Assembly (NCBI GenBank): GCA_963773035.1
Contig: CAVYZX010000009.1
Location: 1-64,000, forward strand
Origin: CAVRXZ01 sp963773035
GTDB taxonomy: Bacteria > Acidobacteriota > Vicinamibacteria > Vicinamibacterales > CAVVIG01
Length of the DNA: 64,000 nucleotides
Reading direction: 5' to 3'
The notes beneath the pieces are model-generated. The model had not been told where the DNA came from and did not search any database. It worked only from the letters and a program-made list of their open reading frames with translations. The position numbers were made by a program, and so were the translations under genes. Below, in pieces: positions 44,319-53,910 of the stretch (position 1 is the first letter of the stretch; the number at the start of each line of letters is the position of its first letter).

Positions 44319-46587
44319 ATGTCATTCATAAAGAAACATGCTCTCGCAATAATATTTGCTGCTGGCCTCAGCCAAGCGGTCGCACTGTCCCAATCACCGC
44401 TGCCCCAGACGGAGTCGAGTCTTTCCAGAAACCCCGCCCTGGTGCATGACTGGGCAAATCGCCTGCTGGCCAACGACCCGAAGGTCCGCGCAACCGCCGA
44501 AGCCGCCCTGGTCCAAGGGGCGCGGCGTTCGCTACCTTTGCTGAGACGATTCCTCGACCCTGGGCATGAAGACCTGCATGTGGTGACTTTTGAAATCATC
44601 CGGCGGATCGGTCCTCCTGCCATTCCGCTGCTGGTGGACCTGCTGCGGCATGAGTGGGACTCCATCCGGCGCAGCGCCGTCGATGACTTGATTGACCTGG
44701 CGCCCCATACAGAATGGATTCAACCGGCGTTGAGGCGGGCGCTGAGAGACGAGGATTCGATCGTCGCGGGCGATGCCGCACGCGCCCTGGGCGCTTTGGG
44801 CACGAGGGCCAGCCCTTCGGTAGGCGCTCTCGTCAATACTCTTTCGCACGAGGATCCATACGTCCGCATCTACGCGGCGGAGGCCTTGGCGTCCATCGGT
44901 CCGAACGCGGCCAAGGCGACAAACGCCTTGGCAGAAGCCCTGGGCGATCCCATTCCCGGCGTTCGATGGGCGGCGTGTGAGGCCCTCGCAAGCATCGGCC
45001 CGGCTGCGCAGTCTGCAGTGCCGCAGTTAATCGAAGCTCTGGAGGATGAATTCCTCTATGTGCGTATCTTCGCGGCCGGAGCTCTGGGAAGCATCGGACC
45101 GAAGGCACAGTCGGCCCGAGAGGCGCTGAGGGCGGCAGCAAACGATCCCACATTGCGTAACGAAGCAGAGTGGGCGTTGAGTCGAATCGCTGGAGTCAAA
45201 TCTGGAGAGCCTGTCGCGTCACACGTTGTGCCCGCGCCTTCCGTCGCGCCCCCACTCCAGACGACAGTCGTCCAAACGGGCAATCCTCCGGTTGACTGGG
45301 ATACGACCACCGGTCGGAACATCGTCTGGAGTGTCGAGTTGGGAAACGAAACGTTTGGTCGTCCCGTGGTTGCTGGCGATGCGGTCTATGTGGGCACCGA
45401 CAACGCAAGGCACATGAACCCCGCCTACCAGGAAGACAGCCGGCGTGCTCGTGGCATTTCAAGCGAAGGATGGCAAATTCCTTTGGCAGGACGTGGCCCC
45501 GCGAGTAGAGCGAGGTCTGCGAGAGTTTCTGTTGCCTTCGACGACAAGTACGCCGTATGTGGAAGGGAACCGGTTGTACTATGTCACCGCCGAGTGCCAA
45601 CTCCGTTGCCTCGACACACAGGGTTTCCGTGATGGCGAGAACAATGGTCCGTATCGGAATGAGGTCTTCCAGGACGACGCTGCGGCCGACATCGTCTGGG
45701 AGTTGGACATGTGTGGCCGCTTGGGTGTCTTTCCGCATGAAGCCACCAATAGCGAAGTGTTGCCCGTGGGTGATCTGCTGATGGTCTCTACCTCCAACGG
45801 GCAGAATGAAGGCCACACGCGCGTCCCATCGCCGCGCGCCCCAAGTCTGATCGCGGTGGACAAGCGTTCGGGCGAAGTGGTCTGGCGCGCCATCGGCGCG
45901 GGCGAGCAGGTGCTGCACGGCCAGTGGTCCAGCCCTGTGGCGGCCAATGTCAATGGGCGCATACAGGTGCTCTTCGGCGGAGGAGATGGTTGGCTGCGCT
46001 CCTACGACGCGGCGTCGGGTCACGAAGTCTGGCGATTTGACGGCAATCCGAAAGACGCCCGCTGGCTTCCGCGACCCGGAGTCCTTTCGCGCAGCTCTAT
46101 CATTGCTTCACCGGTCTTCGCCGACGGCCGCGTCTTCGTTGCGATGGGACAGAGTCCTGGGCACGGCAACGGACCCTCATTGATTCATGCGATCAGTCCC
46201 AACGGCCAGGGAGACGTCACCGAGAGCAGGCTCCTCTGGACTTCTCGCGAGGTCGGTCGCGTGGTGGGAACGCCCATTGCGAAAGACGGTCTTCTGTACG
46301 TTGGGGACCTGGGCGGAACGATTCATTGTCTGGACGCGGCGACCGGCGCCCACGTCTGGAAGCACGAGACGAACGGGGCCATTTGGGGAAGCCTCCTGCT
46401 GGCCGGCGACCGGCTTTACGTTGGGAACGAGGAAGGCAGCATGACCGTTCTTCGTGCCGGACGGCGAAAGCAATTGCTGGCGCAGATCGAGATGGATGCG
46501 CCGCTCTATTCGCCTCCGGCGCTGATCGGCGATGCGCTTTATCTGGCCACCGCGAACCGGTTGTACCTCATCGCGGCAAACTTTTGA
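44319..46587 (+). CDS. Exported HEAT-repeat and PQQ-like propeller fusion, one frameshift
   Basis: About 755 residues if read through. It has a signal peptide ('KHALAIIFAAGLSQAVALSQ'), then about six HEAT repeats (about 40-290; 'DPYVRIYAAEALASIGPNAAKATNALAEALGD' type units), then a PQQ-like beta-propeller: 'WDTTTGRNIVWSVELGNETFGRPVVAGDAVYVGTDN', 'LIAVDKRSGEVVWRAIGAGEQ' and 'LGGTIHCLDAATGAHVWKHE'. A single-base shift near 45425-45445 separates 'PAYQEDSR' from 'VLVAFQAKDGKFLWQ'. Free PQQ binding is not implied, since such propellers often serve structural roles. ATG at 44319 is chosen; a GTG one codon before is also possible. Confidence 0.83.
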
Positions 46588-46615
46588 TCCTACCTTGGCG
46601 AGCACTCGGGAGTTT

Positions 46616-46866
46616 GCCACGACTCGCGCGCCGTTGCGCGGCCCTATCTTGTGCTCGAAGGTGTCGACCAGCGCGTCGAGCGCGGCGCGTTCTACCAAGC
46701 CCTTTTCGATCAGCAACGATTCGAGCGACTTCACGCGAAGCGTCAAGTCCGAAGGGATTGTCTGGTGCTCCTGACCCTGGGCGAGACCCGGGGCCGTCGC
46801 CGCACCGGCGGCGGCGCTTGCGGCTGTTACGGCTGCCTTCAAGAAACCGCGTCGGCTTCCGTCCAT
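46616..46866 (-). pseudogene. Truncated nitrile hydratase alpha subunit with Tat signal
   Basis: The minus strand from ATG 46866 reads a twin-arginine-like leader ('DGSRRGFLKAAVTAASAAAG'), then 'LTLRVKSLESLLIEKGLVER' and 'AALDALVDTFEHKIGPRNGARVVA', which is the N-terminal helical part of nitrile hydratase or thiocyanate hydrolase alpha subunits. Similarity stops at about 46616, before the metal-binding Cys cluster, where the 3' end of the HEAT-PQQ gene begins on the other strand. The remnant lacks all catalytic residues and is surely non-functional as an enzyme. The rest of 46588-47123 holds only a palindrome. Confidence 0.75.
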
Positions 46867-47013
46867 CAGATTCACCCCGCCTCGCTGGCGGCGCACTGCA
46901 GTGATCTGGACACTCACTCGTGTCAGGCGAGTGAGGGCCGATTATACAGTGGCTATGGCGATGTTCAAGGTTACTCCTGGTAAACGCCGATCTGGCGACG
47001 ATGACGGCGGGGA

Positions 47014-47035
47014 AGTCGCTCGCCAGTGGGCGACT
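47014..47035. repeat. Palindrome related to the one at 38464
   Basis: AGTCGCtCGcCAGTGGGCGACT forms a hairpin and differs from the 38464-38486 palindrome by about three positions. It lies between the nitrile hydratase remnant and the glycosyltransferase 3' end. Confidence 0.65.
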
Positions 47036-47123
47036 ACTCATTCCCGCGCGTCTTCACGACTGAACATGCATTGTCTGGCGTTCGGCAGTCGTGCTTGTAT
47101 CCGTCAGGGAGATGAGCTCGGTA

Positions 47124-48658
47124 CTACTCGTAGTGTCGCGTTCGTGGCCAGAACGCATTCAGCGACATGATCGGCTGACGGGCAACATAGATCGGCATTC
47201 GTGCGCGCCAGCTCATGCAGTACTCGCAGCGCACAACGTCGACGAGTGAGTACTCGCGGTACAAAAGGTCCAAGTCTCTTGGATTCGCACCAGCCGCGAT
47301 GAGCACGTCGGCGTCGGCGTGACCCGCGCTCCAGTGGTAGTACGTGTTGTGGCTTGAAATCACCCGGGGAAGCCCACGCGACGAGCCCCAAAGCTCGAGC
47401 GCTCCCGCGTGGCCGTAATCGGGCACATACACGACCGCGCGCCGTCGGTCGTCTTCCGGCAGGCGGTGGTAAACGCGATCGATATCGTCGATGAACGATT
47501 CCCAGCCCGTGCGATCGGCGAGCAGCTGCGGGATGGAGGAGGTTTTGCCTCGCTCCAGCGCGATCCTCTCCTGAAGGCCGAGCCGCGCGAGGTATGCGGC
47601 CAGCGCAGGGGGCGGAAGCAACGGGGTCACCAGCGGCAGTAATGCTGCAGCGCTTGCGGCGACGGCGGCGACGAGAGTGCCGCGCGCGAGACGGTTTCGG
47701 ATGTAGTCCCCGGTCGTCACGGCACCAGCTGCCAATAGCAACGGATAGATAGCGGCGATTCGATCGGGACGGCTGGACTGCGACGCGATCTGAGCGGCAA
47801 ATAGAACGAGGGCGGACCATCCAAGGAATCTGAGCTCGCGCCAGCGGCCGGCGACGAGCGCGATCAGGCCCGCCATCCAGACCAGGGCGGCAATCGGATT
47901 CATAAAAAGGATCTGCGCGACAATCGAGCGCAGCGGCGGAGTCGTCGTGTTCTTGAAGGCCTGGGCGTTGCGGTAGAACTCGAGCGAGGGCCAGCCAGTC
48001 GCCATCTGCCAGAGCAGGTTCGGCAGAATCAGCGCCGCCGCTGCCGCGCCCCGATGATGAACCAGCGCGTGGCCAGTAGCCGCCGCGTCGACGTCGCCAG
48101 AATCCCGGCTCCGAGTGCGGCCACGTAGACGAGTAACGTGTGCTTGTTCTCCAGGCCGATGCCCACTGTGATGCCGATCGGCAGCCAGAGGCGGACATCG
48201 TGGCTTCTCGCGAGGCGCACTGACAACAGGATGACGAGCGTCCAGATGAGCGGCTCGAACGCGTTCATCGAATAAAAGCCGCAGACCGCGAGCAGTCCGG
48301 GCGCGAGACCGATTGTCAGCGCCGCAAGCGCCAGGGCGAACAATCCGCCGCCGAGCTCTAGGGCGAGCAGTCCACCGAGCCATGCGATGGCGCCGCCTGC
48401 GAGAAAGGGAAGAATGCGAATCGCGAGTCGCGATTCACCGAACACCAGACGCACTCCGGCGAGCAAGAGCGGGGCGAACGGCGGATGATCCACGTATCCC
48501 GCGGCGAGATGCCGTGCACACGCGAGGTAATACAACTCGTCGATGAAGTATCCGTAAGCGGAGGACAAGCCTGCCGCGATCTGCACGATCAGCGGGATGG
48601 CCGAGATACTCAGCAGGATTAGCGACCATGTGCGGGGTGCCGGGCTGGGTTTCGTCAT
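47124..48658 (-). CDS. GT39/ArnT-like membrane glycosyltransferase, one frameshift
   Basis: About 510 residues if read through. The N-terminus has the catalytic loop of polyprenyl-phosphate-dependent glycosyltransferases: 'AYGYFIDELYYLACARHLAAGYVDHPPFAPLLL', with the Asp-Glu pair. About ten transmembrane segments follow. A shift near 48030-48050 joins 'TRRLLATRWFIIG' to 'AAAALILPNLLWQMATGWPSLEFYRN'. The C-terminal soluble domain has 'VVYVPDYGHAGALELWG' and 'ISSHNTYYHW'. It would transfer a sugar from a lipid carrier to an envelope acceptor on the outer face of the inner membrane. Sugar and acceptor are unknown. Confidence 0.82.
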
Positions 48659-48864
48659 CGACGTTCAAACGTTACGGTGGCTGGCGACCTCGTTGCCATC
48701 GAAGCGCGCGAGTTGCTCGGAGCATATAGTGAATCGTGACATCCCGGATGGCTCCAACAAAAAAGAGGCTTTGCAGGGTTGGCTTTTCGAAAACGAGCCG
48801 TGGATCAAAGCGATGATGCCGTCTGGTGGACGCTGGCCGTTAGTAACGATCAACACCGATCTGT

Positions 48865-50214
48865 CTATGGACTCGCGGAGGGTCCGGGCGTGGCCCTGGA
48901 CGAGATCATCATCATGTGCGCTGCGGTATCGAGAACGGTCTCATACGTCCAGTCATTCCGCTTGTGCGCGGTTATCAAGAAGGTCGAATTCTCGCGAACG
49001 AGCACGGCACGGACACTTGAGAGATCGACATCGCTGGGGAGGTGCCGACCGATGGCACGCTGTGTGATGGCCCTCCAGCGCTCGGAGAGCTCCTGTTGCT
49101 TCACCGGCGGCAGCACCAGAACCAGCTTGGATGTGAGTCCCGTTCGAACGACGGTGTCGAGCTCCCACAGAAATCCCTCCGCTCGGCCAGCGACCGCGAC
49201 GATCATCGACGCGCGTCCCATCAGGTCCGTTGCCGTCTGTTGCCAGGTCTCGTCGGGCTCGAAATCACGGGCCGCGCCGAGCGGAACCAGTTTCTTCCTG
49301 GACCGGGGATCACCGATGGCGACGACGGGCCCGTAACGCCAGAGGTGGTCCGTCACGAGCTCTTCAAAAGTGATCTTGATGAAACGCTCGGGAAAGATGC
49401 GGCCGTCGCTCGCCCGCGCGCGCATCTTGATCGAACGGTCGTCGAGAAACGATCGCAGATAGAGCACGACATCGCGTTTGTCCTTCTTGAGGAGTTCGTT
49501 GCCAGAAAGGAGAGCGTGCCGACGACCGCGGCGGTACAGGTAGATCATCAGCAGCCATACAAACACACTCATCACCACATCGAATGTGCGGCGCCCGGCC
49601 AGTTCGGCGGAATCCGTCACCACAGGATCGGGTCGGTTGAGAGCCGAGCCTGCCATGAAGAGCCACACCATCGGCGCCGCAAGCACGAAGAGATAGGCCC
49701 TGAGGCTCCACTTGTTCAGGAACTTTGGATGTTTTCGCGATCCGTGGTTGCCGTCTTCCCATGGATTCAATGCCAGAAGGCCGAATGAAGCACCAGCCGT
49801 AGCCAGGCGCCGCTTGTAGCCGTGTAATTCCAGAAGCCCTCGCACCAGGAGGTACACGGGTACTAGGAACACCGCTAAACCGACGACGCTGTAGAAGTTC
49901 AGACCGGCACGGAAGGATTTCAGGGAAGCGAAGAATGCCCACACAGAGTAGGCGACCAGCCAGCCGACTACCAATCCCGCGGCGAACGTCTTCCCCGATT
50001 TGAGCCACTTTCCAACGGGAAACGCCAGAGCAAGGACGAGAACCCCGAGCGCAATGGCGATCCAGCCGTTCACATGGTCGCTGCCATCTAGAGCTACAGC
50101 TGCGGCCGATAGGATTCCGACCACTTTCAGAGAGGACGCTGCGCGTCCCAGCCGCTGGCGGAGGGCGGCTATTCGCGACACGTCGCTTACGTGAACGACA
50201 TCAGGCGTCAGCAT
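48865..50214 (-). CDS. Membrane protein with C-terminal TIR-like cytosolic domain
   Basis: A 449-residue protein. The N-terminal half (about 30-235) has about seven hydrophobic segments ('WIAIALGVLVLALAFPVG', 'GLVVGWLVAYSVWAFF', 'FLVPVYLLVRGLLEL', 'YLFVLAAPMVWLFMAG', 'VVMSVFVWLLMIYLY'). The C-terminal domain (about 245-435) is alpha/beta: 'DVVLYLRSFLDDRSIKM', 'FEELVTDHLWRYGPVVAIGDP', 'ASMIVAVAGRAEGFLWELDTV' and 'LVLVLPPVKQQELSERW'. This pattern is widespread in bacterial membrane proteins and resembles TIR or nucleotide-binding folds; that likeness is my inference. ATG at 50214 is chosen over an upstream TTG. It is isolated, with no defence genes adjacent. Confidence 0.7.
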   Translation of the reverse strand: MLTPDVVHVSDVSRIAALRQRLGRAASSLKVVGILSAAAVALDGSDHVNGWIAIALGVLVLALAFPVGKWLKSGKTFAAGLVVGWLVAYSVWAFFASLKSFRAGLNFYSVVGLAVFLVPVYLLVRGLLELHGYKRRLATAGASFGLLALNPWEDGNHGSRKHPKFLNKWSLRAYLFVLAAPMVWLFMAGSALNRPDPVVTDSAELAGRRTFDVVMSVFVWLLMIYLYRRGRRHALLSGNELLKKDKRDVVLYLRSFLDDRSIKMRARASDGRIFPERFIKITFEELVTDHLWRYGPVVAIGDPRSRKKLVPLGAARDFEPDETWQQTATDLMGRASMIVAVAGRAEGFLWELDTVVRTGLTSKLVLVLPPVKQQELSERWRAITQRAIGRHLPSDVDLSSVRAVLVRENSTFLITAHKRNDWTYETVLDTAAHMMMISSRATPGPSASP

Positions 50215-50541
50215 GGCGACCAATTCGACGCGCGAAGGCCGGTCAGATCACCTTTCGCTCAGCGCGTGGCGTACCGGTCGGCACGACAACCCAACGATTG
50301 TCAGCGTCGCCGGAAAACCTCTTGCCAGGCTCGCTGCCAACCGTGATCGGCTAGTTCTACTCAAGGAGGGTTGCAAACGCAACCTCTTCGATCTCGTCCG
50401 TTCCCTAACCGTTGCACGCGGATCACAAAATGCCGTCGCGGCGATGACAGATCGACGATTTGCCGTTGCCACTGCCACTGATAGCCCCGCGGGCCATTCA
50501 ATCGTTTAGACAGCCGGGTTGCCTGAGTACGTGCCTTCGGC
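50215..50541. other. Gap without a recognisable gene
   Basis: This 327-bp stretch between two minus-strand genes holds no credible open frame, hairpin or RNA gene that I can see. Confidence 0.5.
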
Positions 50542-51759
50542 TCACAACCAGGTGCCGCCCTGACGCTCATTGGGCTCCTGGGTACTGGCATCGAACTCAT
50601 GGATCCAACCCAGGTGACGGAGCGCGCCCTCAAGCGATCCGAGCCGGGCGTTCCGCCGATCGGCGCTCTCGCCATCCGGCAGGTGCAACACGTCGGCAGC
50701 ACTGATCGACGCGTACTGGACCTTGCGTGTGCGGCCGCGACGCAGCTGCTCATAACGCTCGAGCGCTGCGGCGAGTGAGTTCGAGCCCGATTCGCCAAGG
50801 CACGCGGCCAGCACAACGGCGTCCTCGATCGACAGGTTGGCGCCCTGCCCGTGGTGCGGCGCGAGCTGGTGTGCGGCGTCCCCCAGGAGTGTCACTCGCC
50901 CCCTGGTCCATCGGCCGAGGGGCGGCCGATGGAACAGGCCCCAGCGATCGCTAATCGGCTTCGCTGTAATCATCTCGACCACGGCAGGATGCCACTCGGC
51001 AAAGTGCCGCAGTTGTTCACCCTCAGTGGCAGGCGTGATCCAGTCGCGTCGCGGCCATGGCGTCGGGTGGCGCTCGACCAGCAGAAAGTTGATATGGTTC
51101 TTGCCCATCGGATAGTGCAACAAGTGCCCGCCAGGCCCCATCCAGAACTGGAGCGAAGTCGGGGCCGGGAGGCTCGGGACGGTGTCGATCGGCACCACGC
51201 CGCGAAACCCGCTGCACCCGGAATACAACGCGTCGTCGTACCCGAGCATCCAGCGCCGGACGAACGAGCGCGCGCCGTCTGCGCCGATGACGAGGTCGGC
51301 GTCGGCCGTGCTGCCATCGTCGAATCGCAACGTGGCACGAGCGCCGCTGTCGTCGATGTCAACGACCCGCCTGCGCAGCCGAATGTGATCGAGGCCGACG
51401 GCTGCGGACAAGATCGCTTGCAGGTCGGCTCGATGGATCCCGACATACGGGGCCCCGAAACGCTCACGGTACGCTGCCCCGACCTGATGTTCGCCGATGA
51501 CGCTGCCGCTGCGGCCGTCGCGGTAAATCAGGGCCGACACTTCGAACCAGTGCGAGGCAAGTTGGTGGGTTAGCCCGAACTGCTCGAAGAAACGAGTCGC
51601 GTTGGCCGACAACGCGACGGCGGCGCCGACTTCCCGCAGTTCGGCAGTTTGCTCGTAGATGTGTACGCTGATCCCATACCGGCGCAGGGCGATCGCAAGA
51701 GTCAAGCCGCCAATGCCAGCGCCGACGACAGCGATGCAACGCTTATCCGCGGCGCACAT
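50542..51759 (-). CDS. FAD-dependent aromatic monooxygenase (salicylate hydroxylase-like)
   Basis: A 405-residue class A flavoprotein monooxygenase. It has the dinucleotide-binding 'IAVVGAGIGGLTLAIALRRYGI' (about 9-30), the 'DG' motif 'DADLVIGADGARSFVRR' and the second FAD motif 'RVTLLGDAAHQLAPHHGQGANLSIEDAVVLA'. Such enzymes hydroxylate aromatic rings with NAD(P)H and O2. The closest pattern is salicylate 1-monooxygenase, but substrate assignment from sequence alone is weak. ATG at 51759 starts just before the FAD motif. A P450 gene follows upstream on the same strand, 260 bp away. Confidence 0.92.
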   Translation of the reverse strand: MCAADKRCIAVVGAGIGGLTLAIALRRYGISVHIYEQTAELREVGAAVALSANATRFFEQFGLTHQLASHWFEVSALIYRDGRSGSVIGEHQVGAAYRERFGAPYVGIHRADLQAILSAAVGLDHIRLRRRVVDIDDSGARATLRFDDGSTADADLVIGADGARSFVRRWMLGYDDALYSGCSGFRGVVPIDTVPSLPAPTSLQFWMGPGGHLLHYPMGKNHINFLLVERHPTPWPRRDWITPATEGEQLRHFAEWHPAVVEMITAKPISDRWGLFHRPPLGRWTRGRVTLLGDAAHQLAPHHGQGANLSIEDAVVLAACLGESGSNSLAAALERYEQLRRGRTRKVQYASISAADVLHLPDGESADRRNARLGSLEGALRHLGWIHEFDASTQEPNERQGGTWL

Positions 51760-52018
51760 AGCGGAGCGAATTGTAGGAACGACTGCCAGCCAAGAGCAAC
51801 CTGAAGACCTCGCGATCACATTCGTGCGCATGACGCATCGCCAGGGTCAGTACGCCTAATCTAAAAGCTTCGAATCCCAGGCGTGGTAAACCCTTGCCAG
51901 CGCGCTCGCACAATCTGGGCAATGACATCGTGCGGCCGAAAGTGCCGGGAGCCAGCGTCATGGAAAGTCGCTGGGATTATAGAAGACGCGGCGATTTGGA
52001 CGAATCAGTAGCCATAAA

Positions 52019-53389
52019 TCAGCGATTCGCGTTTTCGCGCACCGCCATCCTCATCCTGATTCCGTGCTTGGGACGCACGGTGACCAGTTGCATCGGCACG
52101 ATTTCCTGACCGGGCTCGAGCGATAGCTGGCAGCGTTGCACCACTGTCGCCAATATCAACCGAGCCTCCATCATCGCAAAGCCGTTGCCGATGCAGACAC
52201 GCGGGCCTCCACCGAACGGGAGGAAGGCGTAACGCGGGATGCGCTCTTCCCAACCGGCTGAAAAGCGTTCGGGGTTGAATCGTTCGGGCTCGTCGAAAAA
52301 GCGCGGGTCGTGATGAAGCGCATACGTGTTGACGGTGACAAGACTGCCTTTTGGGACGTTGTATCCGCCGATATGAACGTCCTCGATCGGCTCACGCGCG
52401 AAACCCGCCGCTGGTGGATACAAGCGCATGGCCTCGCGGACGACCATCTCTGTATACGGCAGCTGCGGCAGGTCGGCGACGGTCGGGGCACGTCCCCCCA
52501 GCACTCGAGACACCTCGCGCACCAGCCTCTCCTCGACCTCAGGATGCTGCGACAGCAGATACCACGTCCACGTCAGGGCCATCGCCGTGGTTTCGTGCCC
52601 AGCCATGAATAGCGTCATCATCTCTTCATGGAGCTGGCTATCCGACATCCGGATGCCGCTGTCCTCGTCGGTCGCGACAAGCAGCATCGACAGCAGATCC
52701 GCCGGCTTCTCGCCGGAGGCGCGATGCGCAGCGATGAACGAGTCGAGCATCTCGTCGAGCCGGGCGAGCGCTCGCTTCTCCCGCAGATTGCGACGCGTCG
52801 GCACCCATGACGGCACCCGAAGAATCCTGTTCAAGCGAGCGTTGGCAGCATCGAGCACTGCGACCATCAGCCGGCCGACATCCGTCGCCTCTCGTGTAAC
52901 GTCAGCGCCGAACAGCGTCTGAACCACGATGGCCAGCGTCAATCTGGGCATCACTTCGTGAATCTCGACCACGGCTCCATCCTCGAGCGAATCGATCATG
53001 CGCAGCGCATGGTTGACCATCACCGCTCCATACGTCACGAGCTGCGCATGATGAAACGCGGGCTGTATCAGCTTGCGCTGCTGCTTCCAAATGGCGCCGT
53101 CGCTCGTGAGCAGCCCCTGTCCTGCAAAAGCACCAAATGCCTGCTTGATCAACCGCGGCTTGTAGAATTTTTCCGGCTCCTCGACGAGGATCTGCCTGGC
53201 GAACTCGGGATGATTGAGCTGGTAGACATGCAGCGGGCCGACCTGATAGTGAGCGATGTCGCCGAATTCACGCGCGATGCTCACGCCAAATGCCAGCGGA
53301 TCGAAGGGGAACCGCTCGGGGAACATCTGACCGATGACGGCCAGGACAACGTTGATCTGGGGCCCTGGAGGCCTCGCCAGTCGTGCCAT
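52019..53389 (-). CDS. Cytochrome P450
   Basis: A 456-residue haem-thiolate monooxygenase. The I-helix motif is 'LFMAGHETTAMALTWTWYLL', the ExxR pair is in 'VVREAMRLYPPA', the PERF-like segment is 'FDEPERFNPERF', and the haem-binding loop is 'AFLPFGGGPRVCIGNGFAMMEARL' with the Cys ligand. The N-terminus has no membrane anchor, so it is soluble. No ferredoxin or reductase gene is adjacent, so redox partners come from elsewhere. It resembles broad fatty-acid or terpene P450s; the substrate is unknown. Confidence 0.95.
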   Translation of the reverse strand: MARLARPPGPQINVVLAVIGQMFPERFPFDPLAFGVSIAREFGDIAHYQVGPLHVYQLNHPEFARQILVEEPEKFYKPRLIKQAFGAFAGQGLLTSDGAIWKQQRKLIQPAFHHAQLVTYGAVMVNHALRMIDSLEDGAVVEIHEVMPRLTLAIVVQTLFGADVTREATDVGRLMVAVLDAANARLNRILRVPSWVPTRRNLREKRALARLDEMLDSFIAAHRASGEKPADLLSMLLVATDEDSGIRMSDSQLHEEMMTLFMAGHETTAMALTWTWYLLSQHPEVEERLVREVSRVLGGRAPTVADLPQLPYTEMVVREAMRLYPPAAGFAREPIEDVHIGGYNVPKGSLVTVNTYALHHDPRFFDEPERFNPERFSAGWEERIPRYAFLPFGGGPRVCIGNGFAMMEARLILATVVQRCQLSLEPGQEIVPMQLVTVRPKHGIRMRMAVRENANR

Positions 53390-53536
53390 TGTGCGCGCCT
53401 GTATCGGCGCTCTGAGCTGGATTGTATCTCGCGTCAGCGCAGATCGACGGCAACACGCGACCGAGCGGCATTCGGGTTAGGTCGTGAGAAACGCCGATCC
53501 GTTTTGTCAACTGTCTTCAGACCGTTCAGTGAATAC

Positions 53537-53578
53537 TGAGTGACGCCGTAGTGGCAACGAATCCTCTTAGAACTGCTG
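53537..53578. repeat. Second copy of the 38418 dispersed repeat
   Basis: Matches 38418-38459 at 34 of 42 positions (TGAGT.ACGCC.TAGTG..ACGAATCC....AGAACTGCTG). It lies about 60 bp before the copied NHL gene end. Confidence 0.65.
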
Positions 53579-53636
53579 CGCGACTGCGGCCCACGGGGGT
53601 TGATACAGCCTCTTAGGGGATTCTCGGCGGTCTCCC

Positions 53637-53746
53637 GGCAATCTGTTCACGGCGGAAGCAAACCTGCGGGGCGTGACGAGGTACGTCAAGAACTAAGTTC
53701 GCTTCGTCGCGCATATCGGGCTCGCAGCTCGTTGAAGAACCCAACG
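53637..53746 (+). pseudogene. Copy of the 3' end of the NHL gene
   Basis: 110 bp that match 37647-37756 at 106 positions: the last 20 codons of the NHL gene at 36597 ('GNLFTAEANLRGVT(R/K)YVKN' and stop) plus 50 bp beyond the stop. The rest of the gene is absent. The rest of the 53390-53910 gap holds nothing else that I recognise. Confidence 0.9.
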
Positions 53747-53910
53747 ATCAACGCATCTATCCGATTCGCGGTGAACCGTGGCATCCGTGGATACGCGCCG
53801 TCTTCGCGCGTAACGGCACAGAGTGAACCCTACAGGGTGTTTGATAGAATCCTGCCGATTCCGCGAGTTGATTGCGTTTCTGAAGACCCTATAGGGCCGC
53901 GAGCCAGAGC

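Noticed and set aside
44430..45180. Tandem DNA repeats
   Set aside because: The periodicity is that of HEAT repeats at the protein level; the DNA units are too diverged to be a repeat array.
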